Both the position numbers and the translations under genes were made by a program. Below the pieces are notes generated by a model. It made no database searches. It saw only the letters and a program-made list of their open reading frames with translations, and had not been told where the DNA came from. Below, piece after piece: positions 21,132-31,410 of a stretch of 64,000 nt of DNA. Position 1 is the first letter of the stretch. Each line of letters opens with the position of its first letter. The stretch comes from Acidimicrobiia bacterium (lineage in GTDB: Bacteria; Actinomycetota; Acidimicrobiia; Acidimicrobiales; CAIXPF01): NCBI GenBank assembly GCA_947476745.1, contig CANJRG010000003.1:62001-126000 (forward strand), given 5' to 3'.

Positions 21132-21148
21132 GTCGCACCGGGTGCGAC
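21132..21148. promoter_or_regulatory. 17-bp perfect palindrome upstream of treS
   Basis: GTCGCACC-G-GGTGCGAC, 8-bp arms around one base, 39 bp before the treS ATG and 51 bp before the divergent FG-GAP start. A TTGACC (-35-like, 21112-21117) lies 14 bp upstream. The position suits an operator for treS-mak-glgB or for both directions; no cognate regulator is recognised nearby. Confidence 0.5.
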
Positions 21149-21187
21149 GTTCCCGCTTCCGAGCCCATCACCCCAGACGCGGGAGCT

Positions 21188-22909
21188 ATGACCAGATCCT
21201 CACGCTTCGACCCCTCCGACCAGCGCTGGTTCCAGCGTGCCGTGTTCTACGAGGTGGTGGTCCGCGGCTTCAAGGACGGCAACGGGGACGGCACCGGCGA
21301 CATCCGTGGCCTCATCGAGAAACTCGACTACCTCGAGTGGCTCGGCGTCGATTGCCTGTGGCTGCTGCCCTTCTACCAGTCCCCGTTGCGCGACGGCGGC
21401 TACGACATCGCCGACTTCTTCACGATCCTGCCCCAGTACGGCGATCTCGGCGATGCCGTGATGCTGGTGGAGGAGGCCCACCGACGCGGTATCCGGCTGG
21501 TGGCCGACATGGTCATGAACCACACCAGCGACCAGCACCCGTGGTTCCTCGAGTCGCGTCGGGATCGGACCAACCCCAAGCACGACTGGTACGTCTGGAA
21601 CGACACCGACGAGCCCTACCGCGACGCCCGGATCATCTTCGTGGACACCGAGACGTCGAACTGGACCTACGACCCGCAGCGCGGCCAGCACTACTGGCAC
21701 CGGTTCTTCCACCACCAGCCCGACCTCAACTACGACAACCCCGCGGTCGCCGACGCCATGTTGGACGTGGTCCGCTATTGGCTCGACATCGGCCTCGACG
21801 GCTTCCGTCTCGATGCCGTGCCCTACCTGTTCGAACGGCAGGGCACCAACTGTGAGAACCTGCCCGAGACCCACGCCTACCTGCGGCGGCTGCGGACCGA
21901 GGTCGACCGGCAGTTCCCCGGCAAGGTGCTGCTGGCCGAGGCGAACCAGTGGCCGTCCGATGTCGTCGACTACTTCGGTGATGGCGACGAGTGCCATATG
22001 TGCTTCCACTTCCCGTTGATGCCCCGCATGTTCATGGCGGCGCGTCGCGAGAGCCGCTATCCGATCACCGAGATCCTGGCTCAGACCCCGCCGGTGCCCG
22101 AGGGCTGCCAGTGGGGGATCTTCCTGCGTAACCACGACGAGCTGACCCTCGAGATGGTCACCGACGAGGAACGCGACTACATGTACGCGGAGTACGCCAA
22201 GGACCCGCGGATGAAGCGCAACGTCGGCATCTCGCGGCGGCTGTTCCCGTTGCTCGACAACGACCGCCGGCTCGCCGAGCTGTTCCACGCCATGCTGCTG
22301 TCGTTGCCCGGTTCGCCGGTGCTCTACTACGGCGACGAGATCGGGATGGGCGACAACATCTACCTCGGGGACCGCGACGGTGTCCGCACGCCCATGCAGT
22401 GGACCCCCGATCGCAATGGCGGGTTCTCCGCCGCCGACTTCGCCCAGCTCTACCTGCCGGCCCTGATGGACCCGGTGTACGGCTACCAGCGGGTGAACGT
22501 CGAATCCCAGATGCGCGACCCGTCGTCGTTCCTGCACTGGGTACGGCACCTGCTCGAGGTCCGCCGGGAGGTCCCGGTGTTCGGGGTCGGGCACTTCGAG
22601 GTGCTCGACGTGGCGAACCCGGCGGTGTTCGCCTACCTGCGTCGCAGCACCGATGAGCCCGTCCGTTCCGGCGAGCCGGGCGCCGACCTCGACGCGGACG
22701 GGTTCGAGGACATCGTGCTGTGCATCAACAACCTGTCGAAGCTGGCGCAGCCCTGCGAGCTGGACCTGTCGGCGTTGGCGGGCAAGGTCCCGGTGGAGAT
22801 GCTGGGCAAGGTGTCGTTCCCGGCGATCGGCACCTCGCCCTACTTCGTGACGTTGCCTCCCTACGGCTTCTTCTGGTTCTCCCTCATCGATCACCTGCCG
22901 GTTTCGTGA
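21188..22909 (+). CDS. treS: trehalose synthase (maltose glucosylmutase) TreS
   Basis: GH13 enzyme interconverting trehalose and maltose. 573 residues, normal for the family. Motifs: [45 protein letters not shown] (nucleophile Asp), [10 protein letters not shown] (acid/base Glu) and [17 protein letters not shown] ribosome-binding site precedes ATG 21188. The stop overlaps the mak GTG (GTGA), coupling production of maltose to its phosphorylation. Confidence 0.97.
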   Translation: MTRSSRFDPSDQRWFQRAVFYEVVVRGFKDGNGDGTGDIRGLIEKLDYLEWLGVDCLWLLPFYQSPLRDGGYDIADFFTILPQYGDLGDAVMLVEEAHRRGIRLVADMVMNHTSDQHPWFLESRRDRTNPKHDWYVWNDTDEPYRDARIIFVDTETSNWTYDPQRGQHYWHRFFHHQPDLNYDNPAVADAMLDVVRYWLDIGLDGFRLDAVPYLFERQGTNCENLPETHAYLRRLRTEVDRQFPGKVLLAEANQWPSDVVDYFGDGDECHMCFHFPLMPRMFMAARRESRYPITEILAQTPPVPEGCQWGIFLRNHDELTLEMVTDEERDYMYAEYAKDPRMKRNVGISRRLFPLLDNDRRLAELFHAMLLSLPGSPVLYYGDEIGMGDNIYLGDRDGVRTPMQWTPDRNGGFSAADFAQLYLPALMDPVYGYQRVNVESQMRDPSSFLHWVRHLLEVRREVPVFGVGHFEVLDVANPAVFAYLRRSTDEPVRSGEPGADLDADGFEDIVLCINNLSKLAQPCELDLSALAGKVPVEMLGKVSFPAIGTSPYFVTLPPYGFFWFSLIDHLPVS

Positions 22910-24144
22910 CCGCCGAGGCATCCGGGTCCGGTTCCGCCGGTCCCGGCGCCGGTGGGTCCGGTTCCGCCGTCGACCCGGACGCAGGGCTGTTGGCTGGTCG
23001 GGTGGCTGAGCTGGTGGCCGGCATCGTCGGGCAGCGCTGGTACGGCGCCCACGACCGCAAGGTCGCCGGCGCCCGCATCGTGGACCGCGCCGCGATCCCG
23101 GCCGGTGCTGCGTCCGTGGACGGTGCCGGGCGCGGGGGCTCGCTGCGCTGGAGCCTGCTGGAGGTGGCCTTCACCGACGGCGAGGTGGCGACCTACCAGC
23201 TCGTCCTCGACGAGGCCACGGGCGAGGATGCCGGCAGCCGGCCCGAGGTGTTGCGCTGGATGTTCCCCGGCCTGGCGGTAGGGCAGGTCCGCCCGTTGGC
23301 GGGGGAGCAGTCCAACACCTCGGTGGTGGTGGACGACGCCACGATCGTCAAGCTGTTCCGCCGGGTCGGACCGCCCGGTGCGCGCAACCCCGATGCCGAG
23401 ATGGTGCGGGCGCTGTGGGAGCACGGGTTCGGTTCGGTGGCCGAGCCGGTGGCCGAGTTCACCCGCGGTGGGCGTGACCTGGCGGCGGCCAGACGTTTCC
23501 TGCCCGCCGCCACCAGCGGTTGGGATCTGCTGCTCGAGCGGGCCGAGGTGCCCGACGAGCTGTACGGCCTCGGCGAGGTCACCGCCCACCTGCACGTCGC
23601 GCTGGCCGAAGTGTTCGGCGACACCCCCGGCGCGCCGCAGCAGTGGTCAGCGGTGATGATTGCCGGGCTGGCCCGGGCGCCGCTGCCCGACGGGCTCGAC
23701 GCCACCTCCCGCTTCGCCGCGGTTGGCGCGCTCGCCGATGCCGGTCGGTCCATCCGCATCCACGGCGACTACCACCTCGGCCAGGTGCTCCACGAGGCCG
23801 GTCGATGGACCGTGCTCGACTTCGAGGGCGAACCGGCCCGGCCCCGGGCGGAGCGGGTCGCGCCCTCCTCGGCGCTGCGCGATGTCGCCGGCATGCTCCG
23901 CTCGTTCTCCTACGCCGCCGCGGTCGGTGACCGGCCGCCGTCGTGGGAGGCCGGCGCGCGGCAGCGGTTCCTCGACGGCTACCGCTCGGTCGACGAGGTC
24001 GACCGGTTGCTGCCGGGCGACCCGGCGGTGCTGCTCGCCGCGTTCGAACTCGACAAGGCGGTCTACGAGGTCGGCTACGAGCGGGCGAACCGTCCGGACT
24101 GGGAGGCCATCCCCCTGGCCGCGGTTCGCCGCCTGCTGCGCTGA
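22906..24144 (+). CDS. mak: maltokinase
   Basis: ATP-dependent maltokinase producing maltose-1-phosphate for GlgE. 412 residues from GTG 22906. The kinase core has [21 protein letters not shown] (Lys), [11 protein letters not shown] (catalytic loop) and TVLDFEGEP (DFG-like metal site). The first ~20 residues are a Gly/Ser-rich low-complexity tail made of a repeated GSGSAG-type unit. It is translationally coupled to treS; glgB follows 72 bp later with its own TAGCGT. Confidence 0.93.
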   Translation: MTAEASGSGSAGPGAGGSGSAVDPDAGLLAGRVAELVAGIVGQRWYGAHDRKVAGARIVDRAAIPAGAASVDGAGRGGSLRWSLLEVAFTDGEVATYQLVLDEATGEDAGSRPEVLRWMFPGLAVGQVRPLAGEQSNTSVVVDDATIVKLFRRVGPPGARNPDAEMVRALWEHGFGSVAEPVAEFTRGGRDLAAARRFLPAATSGWDLLLERAEVPDELYGLGEVTAHLHVALAEVFGDTPGAPQQWSAVMIAGLARAPLPDGLDATSRFAAVGALADAGRSIRIHGDYHLGQVLHEAGRWTVLDFEGEPARPRAERVAPSSALRDVAGMLRSFSYAAAVGDRPPSWEAGARQRFLDGYRSVDEVDRLLPGDPAVLLAAFELDKAVYEVGYERANRPDWEAIPLAAVRRLLR

Positions 24145-24216
24145 GTCCGACCACCCCCAGGTGAACGTGGTCACTCGCCGGGGTCGCGGTGCCGATGCTC
24201 GCTAGCGTATCGGCGC

Positions 24217-26403
24217 GTGGCCTTTGCAGCATCGACCGCCCATCCCGACGAGGTCGAGGCGATCCTGGCGGGTCGCCACGACGACCCGCACCGGGTGCTC
24301 GGGGTCCATCCCCACCACGGCCGCTGGGTGATCCGGGCCCGCCATCCCCTCGCCGAGCGGGCCTCGGTGGTGGCCGGCGGCACGGTGACCCGCATGACCC
24401 CGACCCATCCTGGCGGGCTGTTCGAGCTCGTCGTCGACGCCGTCCCGGCATCGGGATACCGCATCGAATGGCGCTTCCGTGACGGGGGACGCCAGAACGC
24501 GGGCGACCCGTACCGGTTCCCGCCCACCATCGGCGAGCTCGATCGTCACCTCATCGGTGAGGGCACTCACCGCCGGCTGTGGGAGGCCCTCGGGGCACGG
24601 CACGTCACCCACGAGGGGGTGCCCGGCGTGGCGTTCGGGCTGTGGGCCCCGAACGCGCAGGCGGTGCGGGTGGTCGGCGACTGGAACGGGTGGGACGGGC
24701 GGGTCCACCCCATGCGCAACCTCGGCGGCGTGTGGGAGCTGTTCGTGCCCCTGGTGGAACCCGGTGCCCAGTACAAGTTCGAGGTGGTCGGGGCCGACGG
24801 ACGGCTGGTGCTGCGGGCCGATCCGTTGGCCCGCCGTACCGAGGTCCCCCCGGCCACCGCCTCGGTGGTCAGCGGTCCGGGCCGGTACGCGTGGGGCGAT
24901 GCCGACTGGATGGCGCAGCGGGCCGGGCAGCCCTTCGACGGTCGCCTGTCCGTCTACGAGGTCCATCTCGGCTCGTGGCGGCGCAACCCGTTGGCGGCCA
25001 ACCGCAGCCTCACCTACCGCGAGCTGGCCGACGAGCTGGTGGAGTACGTGGCGGACTGCGGCTTCACCCATGTCGAGTTCCTGCCGGTGGCCGAGCATCC
25101 CTTCGGCGGTTCGTGGGGCTACCAGGTGACCAGTTACTACGCGCCCACCGCCCGCTTCGGGCCGCCCGAGGATTTCAAGTACCTCGTCGATGCCCTGCAC
25201 CGGCGTGGCATCGGCGTGATCGTCGACTGGGTACCTGCCCACTTTCCCCGCGACGAGTTCGCCCTCGCCCGTCTCGACGGCACCGCCCTGTACGAGCACG
25301 ACGATCCCCGGCAGGGCGCGCACCCCGACTGGGGCACCCTGGTGTTCAACTACGGCCGTAACGAGGTGCGCAACTTCCTCGTTGCCAATGCCCTGTACTG
25401 GCTCGAGGAGTTCCACCTCGACGGGTTGCGGGTCGATGCGGTGGCCTCGATGCTCTACCTCGACTACTCCCGCAAGCCCGGGGAGTGGGTGCCCAACCGT
25501 CACGGCGGGCGGGAGAACCTCGAGGCGATCGAGTTCCTGCGCGAGCTGAACCGGGTGGTCCATGAGTGCCATCCGGGGGTGCTCACCATCGCCGAGGAAT
25601 CGACCGCCTGGGCCGGCGTGTCCCGGCCCACCGAGCTCGGCGGCCTGGGCTTCACCCACAAGTGGAACATGGGCTGGATGCACGACACCCTGGAGTACTT
25701 CGCCAAGGACCCGGCGTACCGCGGCTACGAGCACGACAAGCTCACGTTCGGGTTCATCTACGTCTGGCACGAGAACTTCGTCTCTGCGCTCAGCCACGAC
25801 GAGGTGGTGCACGGCAAGGGCTCGCTACTGGCCCGGATGCCGGGTGACGACTGGCAACGTTTCGCCAACCTGCGGGCGCTCTACGGCTGGACGTGGGCGC
25901 ATCCTGGCAAGCAACTGCTGTTCATGGGCGGCGAGTTCGCCCAGGAACAGGAATGGGCCGAGGCCCGCAGCCTCGACTGGCACCTGCTCGATGACGAGCG
26001 CCACGCCGGGGTGTCGCAACTGGTCCGCGCGCTCAACGGGCTGCAGGCCGAGCGCGGCGCGCTGTGGCAACGCGACTTCGTGCCGGAGGGCTTCTGCTGG
26101 CTCGACGCTACCGACCGGGCGTCCTCGGTGCTGGCCTTCGAACGGCTCGGCGGCGACGACACCGTCGTGTGCCTGGCCAACTTCACGCCGGTGCCGCGCG
26201 CCGGGTACCGCGTCGGGCTGGGCGGGCAGGGGCCGTGGGCCGAGTTGCTGTCCACCGACGAGGCCCGCTTCGGTGGCAGCGGTGTCCTCAACCCCGAGAT
26301 CGTCGTGGAGCCGGTGCCGTGGCAGGGCCGGCCCGCATCGGCGGTGCTCACCCTGCCGCCGCTCGGCGTGTGCTTCCTGGGCAGACGCCCGGCGGCTGGC
26401 TAG
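24217..26403 (+). CDS. glgB: 1,4-alpha-glucan branching enzyme
   Basis: GH13 branching enzyme adding alpha-1,6 branches to the glucan made by GlgE. 728 residues: N-terminal CBM48-type domains (GLWAPNAQAVRVVGDWNGWDG), barrel with VYEVHLGSWRR, DGLRVDAVASML (nucleophile Asp), LTIAEEST (Glu) and SHDEVVHGKGSL, then the C-terminal beta domain. GTG 24217 with TAGCGT (24203-24208) 8 nt upstream points to a leaderless transcript separate from treS-mak. Confidence 0.97.
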   Translation: MAFAASTAHPDEVEAILAGRHDDPHRVLGVHPHHGRWVIRARHPLAERASVVAGGTVTRMTPTHPGGLFELVVDAVPASGYRIEWRFRDGGRQNAGDPYRFPPTIGELDRHLIGEGTHRRLWEALGARHVTHEGVPGVAFGLWAPNAQAVRVVGDWNGWDGRVHPMRNLGGVWELFVPLVEPGAQYKFEVVGADGRLVLRADPLARRTEVPPATASVVSGPGRYAWGDADWMAQRAGQPFDGRLSVYEVHLGSWRRNPLAANRSLTYRELADELVEYVADCGFTHVEFLPVAEHPFGGSWGYQVTSYYAPTARFGPPEDFKYLVDALHRRGIGVIVDWVPAHFPRDEFALARLDGTALYEHDDPRQGAHPDWGTLVFNYGRNEVRNFLVANALYWLEEFHLDGLRVDAVASMLYLDYSRKPGEWVPNRHGGRENLEAIEFLRELNRVVHECHPGVLTIAEESTAWAGVSRPTELGGLGFTHKWNMGWMHDTLEYFAKDPAYRGYEHDKLTFGFIYVWHENFVSALSHDEVVHGKGSLLARMPGDDWQRFANLRALYGWTWAHPGKQLLFMGGEFAQEQEWAEARSLDWHLLDDERHAGVSQLVRALNGLQAERGALWQRDFVPEGFCWLDATDRASSVLAFERLGGDDTVVCLANFTPVPRAGYRVGLGGQGPWAELLSTDEARFGGSGVLNPEIVVEPVPWQGRPASAVLTLPPLGVCFLGRRPAAG

Positions 26404-26416
26404 CGTCGCGGTTCCG

Positions 26417-27283
26417 ATGACCATTCCCGAACTCCGCTGCTACCGCCATGCCGATCGGTCAGCCGGTGTGACCTGTCAGCGTTGCGACCGGCCGATCTGC
26501 GCGGACTGCATGATCCAGGCATCGGTGGGCTTCCAGTGCCCCAACTGCGCGGGCCGCGCCACGCAACAGGTCATCAGCCCGGCCCAGCGCTGGGCCAGTG
26601 GGGCTGCGCTGACCCGCCCGGTGGTCACCATCACCTTGGTGGCCCTCAACGTGGTCGCCTACCTGCTGGTCATGGCCCGGCCCCAATTGGGTCTCGACGG
26701 GGAGTTGATCGGCCGGATCGTGCTGCCGGGCGTGGTCCGCCTCGGTGTCGGCGAGGGCCAGTGGTGGCGGTTGCTCACCAGCGGGTTCCTGCACGCCAGT
26801 CCGATGCACCTGGCGTTCAACATGTTCGCCCTGTGGAGCATCGGCGGCGCCCTGGAGCAGGCGCTGGGGGCGAAGCGGTTCGTCGCGGTCTACCTGGCCT
26901 GCCTGCTCAGCGGGTCCTTCGGGGTCATGCTGGTCAGCCCCGGGGCCCGTACCGTCGGGGCGTCCGGTGCGGTGTTCGGCCTGTTCGGGGTGTTGCTGGC
27001 GCTGCAGCTGAGCCGCTCCATCCCGTTGGCGCAGACCCGTCTGGGGATGGTGTTGGCCATCAACCTGGCCTTCACCTTCCTGGTGCCGGGCATCTCCATC
27101 GGTGGGCACATCGGCGGCCTGATCGGCGGGGTGATCCTCGGGGTGGCCTGGTTCGGCCCGCCGCGTTCCCGGCGCCAACCGTCGCCGGCGGTCGGGTGGG
27201 CGGTCACCGTCGGCTTCACGGTCGTGGTCGTGCTCGGCGCGATCGCCGCGGCGTCGGCCGCACCGCTCGGCCTGACCGGGTGA
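26417..27283 (+). CDS. rhomboid-family intramembrane serine protease with N-terminal zinc finger
   Basis: 288 residues. Residues about 6-45 form a B-box-like zinc motif (CYRH...CQRCDRPICADCM...CPNC). The rest is a rhomboid with about 7 membrane helices. The catalytic Ser is in GASGAVFGL and the His in GGHIGGLIGG; the HASPMHLAFNM segment after helix 1 is also typical. ATG 26417 is chosen over the longer open frame inside glgB. It lies 13 bp after glgB. Substrates unknown. Confidence 0.92.
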   Translation: MTIPELRCYRHADRSAGVTCQRCDRPICADCMIQASVGFQCPNCAGRATQQVISPAQRWASGAALTRPVVTITLVALNVVAYLLVMARPQLGLDGELIGRIVLPGVVRLGVGEGQWWRLLTSGFLHASPMHLAFNMFALWSIGGALEQALGAKRFVAVYLACLLSGSFGVMLVSPGARTVGASGAVFGLFGVLLALQLSRSIPLAQTRLGMVLAINLAFTFLVPGISIGGHIGGLIGGVILGVAWFGPPRSRRQPSPAVGWAVTVGFTVVVVLGAIAAASAAPLGLTG

Positions 27284-27293
27284 CGGGCCGGCG

Positions 27294-28265
27294 ATGAGCG
27301 GGTCCGGCTCGGTCGACGGGCAGCTCGCGGCCCTGGCCGAGGACCTGGTTCGTTTGGGACGTCGGGTACGCGACGCCGTCCGGGCGCAGTTGTCGGCTTC
27401 CGCCGTTGGCGGGCCGGATCGGCCGGGTCCCGCAGGGTTGGCCGAGGTGGTGCGGGCCGAGGGCGGCGACCACATCTTCGGGATCGACACCGTTGCCGAC
27501 GCCATCATCGTGGAGGCGCTCGGCGAGCTCGGCGAGCTCGGCCGGCGTTGGTCAGGTCGTTGGGTGATGGAAGGGTTCGACGCTGCGCTGCCCGTTGGCG
27601 ACGGCTCGGGGCCGTGGCGGTTCCTGTGCGACCCGCTCGACGGAACCCGACCGCTGCTGGCGGACAAGCGCTCGGCCTGGGTGCTCGTCGGTGCCGGCCG
27701 CGAGGCCGCAACCCTCGAACAGCTGGAGCTGTCGGTGGTGCTCGAGGTGCCGACCACCCGGGCCGGCTGGGCGCTGACGGCGTGGGCCGACCGGCACGGG
27801 AATCTCACCGTCACCGACGAGGACCTACGCACCGGCGAGGTGCGCCCGGCGACGTTGCATCCCCGCCGCTCGGCCGACCTCGACCACAGCTTCGTCACCG
27901 TGGTGCGCTTCGCCCCCGGCCACGGTGAGATCATCGGCCGCTGGGCCGACCGGCACCTCGCCGGGCTGGTCACCTTCGAGGACCTGGTGCCGTGCAGCGC
28001 CGGGCAGCTCATGGGGCTGGCCTCGGGGGCCGACGCCGCGGTGTTCGACCCCCGGCCGATCCTGGCGCCGGGCACGATGGCCGCCCATCCCTACGACCTG
28101 GCCGGGCTGTGGGTCGCCCGGGCGGCCGGCGTGGTGGTCGAGGCGCTGCCGTCCGGGCCGCTCGACGTGCCGCTGTCGGTGGACCATCCGGTGGCCTGGG
28201 CCGGGTACGCCAACGCCGAGATCGCCGAACGGCTCCGGGTCCACGCCCTCGACCCGCAGGCCTGA
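27294..28265 (+). CDS. inositol monophosphatase-family protein
   Basis: 323 residues of the IMPase/FBPase superfamily. The metal-binding signature DPLDGT is at 113-118 (FLCDPLDGTRPLLADKRSAW), and the closing Asp is in HPYDLAGLW. The usual GEE before the signature is degenerate (MEG). Substrate unclear: a sugar or inositol phosphate is likely. It begins 10 bp after the rhomboid stop, probably in one message. Confidence 0.75.
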   Translation: MSGSGSVDGQLAALAEDLVRLGRRVRDAVRAQLSASAVGGPDRPGPAGLAEVVRAEGGDHIFGIDTVADAIIVEALGELGELGRRWSGRWVMEGFDAALPVGDGSGPWRFLCDPLDGTRPLLADKRSAWVLVGAGREAATLEQLELSVVLEVPTTRAGWALTAWADRHGNLTVTDEDLRTGEVRPATLHPRRSADLDHSFVTVVRFAPGHGEIIGRWADRHLAGLVTFEDLVPCSAGQLMGLASGADAAVFDPRPILAPGTMAAHPYDLAGLWVARAAGVVVEALPSGPLDVPLSVDHPVAWAGYANAEIAERLRVHALDPQA

Positions 28266-28352
28266 GGCCGACGCGTGGCAGGCCGGGCGGGTTCCCTCGG
28301 AGGCCGGACCCGGGGCGGACAGGTCCAGCCGTGTGCCAGCCCAGGGCGCGGT

Positions 28353-29510
28353 TCAGAGCAGGGCGGCGCGCAGGCGGTCCGCAGCGTCCTGCAGGGTCTC
28401 GAGACGCTTGGCGAAGGCGAAGCGCACCAGGGACCGGCCTTGTGCGGGGTCGCTGTAGAACACCCTGCCGGGCACCGAGGCCACCCCGGCCTCCTGCATC
28501 AGCCAGTGGGTGAAGGCGAGGTCGTCGAGGTCGGGCCGCAACCCGGTGAAGTCGGCCATGGCGTAGTACGCCCCCTGCGGCCGGCCGGCGCGCAGCCCGA
28601 CGTCGTCGAGGGCGGTGCAGAACAGGGCCCGCCGGTCGTGGTAGTCGGCGCGCATGCGGTCGAAGTAGTCCGTGCCGAGTTGCAGCGCAGCGGCACCGGC
28701 GGCCTGCAGCGGGGTCGCGGCGCACACGGTGAGGAAGTCGTGCGCACCGCGCACGGCGACCGCCAACGAGCTCGGGGCGATGGCGTAGCCGAGCCGCCAG
28801 CCGGTCATGGCGAAGGTCTTGCCCAGCCCGCCGATGGTGATGGTGCGCTCGCGCAACGCCTCGAGCGAACCCGGCGCGACGTGCACCAACCCGTCGTAGA
28901 GGATCTCGTCGTAGATCTCGTCGGTGACCACCACCAGGTCGTGGCGGACCGCCACCTCGGCCAGTGCGGCCAGCTCCGCGGTATCGAAGACCCGGCCGCT
29001 GGGGTTGTGCGGCGTGTTGAGCAGGATGGCGCGGGTCCGCGGGGTCACCGCGGCGGCCAGGCGCTCGGCGTCGAGGCGGAACTCCGGTGCCTCGAGGAGG
29101 ACCGGCACGATCGAGGCGTCGGCCAGCAGCGCCGCCGGCCCGTAGGTCTCGTGGGCGGGTTCGAGCACCAGCACCTCGTCGCCGCGGTCCAGCACGGCGA
29201 AGAACGCGCAGGCCACCGCCTCGGTGACCCCGCAGGTGACCGCGATGTGCCGGTCCGGATCGACGTCCCAGCCCAGCATCGGGCGGTACCGCTCGGCGAG
29301 GCGCTGGCGCAGCAGCGGCAGCCCCCACGACACCGAGTACTGGTTCTGACCGCCCCGCAACGCCGCGGTCGCTGCCTCGAGCACCGCCTCGGGCGGGTCG
29401 AAGTCGGGAAAGCCCTGGGACAGGTTGACCGCTCCGCAGCTGAGGGCCAGCCGGGTCATCTCCCGGATCACGGACTCGCGCAGGTGCTGAGTGCGGGCGG
29501 CGACGTGCAT
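28353..29510 (-). CDS. PLP-dependent class I aminotransferase
   Basis: 385 residues, fold-type I, close to the methionine / kynurenine aminotransferase (YbdL-like) branch: NLSQGFPDFDPPE near the start, LLNTPHNPSGRVFD, VVTDEIYDEI and the PLP-lysine motif GGLGKTFAMTGWRLGY. Substrate is inferred only. TAGCGT (29522-29517) lies 6 nt before ATG 29510, a leaderless layout. galT ends 18 bp upstream on the same strand. Confidence 0.88.
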   Translation of the reverse strand: MHVAARTQHLRESVIREMTRLALSCGAVNLSQGFPDFDPPEAVLEAATAALRGGQNQYSVSWGLPLLRQRLAERYRPMLGWDVDPDRHIAVTCGVTEAVACAFFAVLDRGDEVLVLEPAHETYGPAALLADASIVPVLLEAPEFRLDAERLAAAVTPRTRAILLNTPHNPSGRVFDTAELAALAEVAVRHDLVVVTDEIYDEILYDGLVHVAPGSLEALRERTITIGGLGKTFAMTGWRLGYAIAPSSLAVAVRGAHDFLTVCAATPLQAAGAAALQLGTDYFDRMRADYHDRRALFCTALDDVGLRAGRPQGAYYAMADFTGLRPDLDDLAFTHWLMQEAGVASVPGRVFYSDPAQGRSLVRFAFAKRLETLQDAADRLRAALL

Positions 29511-29527
29511 CGCGGCACGCTACCGGT

Positions 29528-30517
29528 TCAGTCGGCGATGTCGAGCAGCTGCTGGGCAGCCCGTTCGGGCGGGACGACGTTGATCCGCACGCCGGTGCCC
29601 TGCTCGAACCCGGCAGCGGTGGTGGTCTTGGGCAGCACGTGGACGTGCCAGCAGAACTCCGGGTCGGCACGATGTGGCGCGGTGTGGAACACCAGGTTGT
29701 AGGCGATGTCGCCGAGTAGCGCCCGCAGGCGGCTGAGCACGTCGCGCAGCACCCGCCCGCATGCCGCGAGGTCGGCCGGGGCGGCCCGGTCGAGGTGGGC
29801 CACCGGCCGCTTCGGCACGATCAGCAGCTCGTAGGGGGAGCCGCTCCAGTAGGGGCAGAGGGCGACGATGCGACCGTCGTCGACCACTACGCGCTCGCCG
29901 CGCTCCTGCTCCTCGCGCACGACGGCCTGCAGCAGGCCTTCGCCGCCGTTGTCGGTGGCGAAGCGGGCGCAGTGGCCGAGCTCGTCGTCGAGCTCGCCGG
30001 GTACGAAGGGGATGCCGAGCAGCTGGCCGTGTGGATGCTCGATGGAGGCCCCGGCTTCACGTCCGTGGTTGAGGATGACCTGGGTGTACTCGAGGCCGGC
30101 GTGGTGGGCGTGGTCCTCGATCCGGTCCCGGATCGCCGCCATGACCAGGCCGGCCTGGGCGTCGGAGAGGTCCGCCCAGCTGAGCCGGTGGTGGGGGCTG
30201 AGCACCAGCACCTCGTGGATGCCGCGCGCCGGCGCGCTGCGGTGCAGGGGGCCGTGGTCGGTCGCCACCAGCGACCCGGCCCCGGCGAAGGCCGGGTACA
30301 GGTTGGGCACGACCCGGACCTGCCAGCCGCCCTTGGGTCCGTAGCTCTCCAGGGCCGGAGGGGTGTCCTCCTCGTGGCCGGGACAGAACGGGCAGGGGCG
30401 GTTGGGCTCTGCCTCGACCGGCAGGCGGCGGGGCACGAAGTCCGACGGGCGGGACATCCGTTCGCCCGCCACCGTCACCCAGCGGCCCGACAGGGGGTTG
30501 AAACGCAGCTCCGTCAA
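29528..30517 (-). CDS. galT: galactose-1-phosphate uridylyltransferase
   Basis: Leloir pathway transferase (Gal-1-P + UDP-Glc), HIT superfamily. 329 residues with the zinc motif CPFCPG and the active-site SIEHPHGQL (HPH), plus a C-terminal WHVHVLPK. The N-terminus MTELRFNPLSGRWV is family-conserved and can only start at TTG 30517. A 7-codon upstream ORF ends at this TTG (TTGA overlap). No other gal gene is in the window. Confidence 0.92.
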   Translation of the reverse strand: MTELRFNPLSGRWVTVAGERMSRPSDFVPRRLPVEAEPNRPCPFCPGHEEDTPPALESYGPKGGWQVRVVPNLYPAFAGAGSLVATDHGPLHRSAPARGIHEVLVLSPHHRLSWADLSDAQAGLVMAAIRDRIEDHAHHAGLEYTQVILNHGREAGASIEHPHGQLLGIPFVPGELDDELGHCARFATDNGGEGLLQAVVREEQERGERVVVDDGRIVALCPYWSGSPYELLIVPKRPVAHLDRAAPADLAACGRVLRDVLSRLRALLGDIAYNLVFHTAPHRADPEFCWHVHVLPKTTTAAGFEQGTGVRINVVPPERAAQQLLDIAD

Positions 30518-30537
30518 GGTGACCGTCGCTCGATCAT
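30514..30537 (-). CDS. 7-codon upstream ORF overlapping galT start
   Basis: MIERRSP then TGA, with the TGA sharing bases with the galT TTG. TAGGGT (30550-30545) ends 7 nt before its ATG, so transcripts would begin at this ATG without a leader. Termination-reinitiation could then drive galT translation from its weak TTG codon. Seen in sequence; role inferred. Confidence 0.45.
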   Translation of the reverse strand: MIERRSP

Positions 30538-30547
30538 GGCCGGCACC

Positions 30548-31312
30548 CTAGCGAACGGCCCGGTCGGCGAGTCGGTACACCGAGACGTGCCCGGCCGCGT
30601 CGGCGTCGAAGGCCTCACCGGACCAATCCGTCCAGCGGGACTCGAGCTTCAGGCCCGACGCGGCGGCCATGGAGTCGAGCTGGTCGACCGTGCTGTAACG
30701 CAGGAACCACGGCCGTAGCCGGATGCCGGCCTCGGTGATCTCCACGTGCTGGCCGGCCAGGGTCTGGTCGGCGGGGTCCTGGCGGGAGACCCGCAGCACG
30801 ACGCGGTCCGCAGCCAGGGTGTGCAGCTCGACGGCGTCGTGCCGGCCGGGCGGCGGATCGCCGGGTACCACGCACTCGAGGGCGAAACGGCCGCCCGGTG
30901 CGAGGTGGCGGGCCACGGCCCGGAAGCAACCGGCCTGGGCCTCGGCCGAGGCCAGGTTGAACAGGCTGTTGAACGCCACGAAGATCAACGCGAACGGCGG
31001 CGCGTCGTGGAGGGAGAACTCCGCCATGTCCGCAAGATGGGTCACCACGCTGTGGTGAGGACCGGTCGCGGCTTTCGCGTGGAGTTGGTCGAGCATGGCC
31101 TGGCTGCTGTCGAGCGCGTGTACCGGCCCGGTCCGGTCGGCCAGTGGCAGACACAACCTGCCGGTGCCGCAGGCCAGCTCCAGGACGGGACCACCTGCAG
31201 CGAGCCGTGCGGCGGCCTCGACGGTCTCGGCGAGGCCGGGCAGGTCGCCGTACCACCGGTCGTACACGTCGGCGAAGGCGTCGCCGTAGCTGCTGGGGCC
31301 GAACCCGTCCAT
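30548..31312 (-). CDS. class I SAM-dependent methyltransferase
   Basis: 254 residues from ATG 31312. SAM motif I is VLELACGTGRL, then VHALDSSQAML and FALIFVAFNSLFNL; ARHLAPGGRFALECV is motif post III. The start is favoured over an in-frame upstream one because TAGCGT (31325-31320) ends 7 nt before it. Its stop lies 10 bp before the uORF start of galT, both on the minus strand. Substrate unknown. Confidence 0.85.
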   Translation of the reverse strand: MDGFGPSSYGDAFADVYDRWYGDLPGLAETVEAAARLAAGGPVLELACGTGRLCLPLADRTGPVHALDSSQAMLDQLHAKAATGPHHSVVTHLADMAEFSLHDAPPFALIFVAFNSLFNLASAEAQAGCFRAVARHLAPGGRFALECVVPGDPPPGRHDAVELHTLAADRVVLRVSRQDPADQTLAGQHVEITEAGIRLRPWFLRYSTVDQLDSMAAASGLKLESRWTDWSGEAFDADAAGHVSVYRLADRAVR

Positions 31313-31410
31313 CGCCGCCACGCTAACCGGCCCGGGTGCCCGGTCCGTTCGGAGCGCACCGGCCACGACAGGCCCTACCGTGCGCGGCTGCACGAGCCAG
31401 GAGTGGGCTG

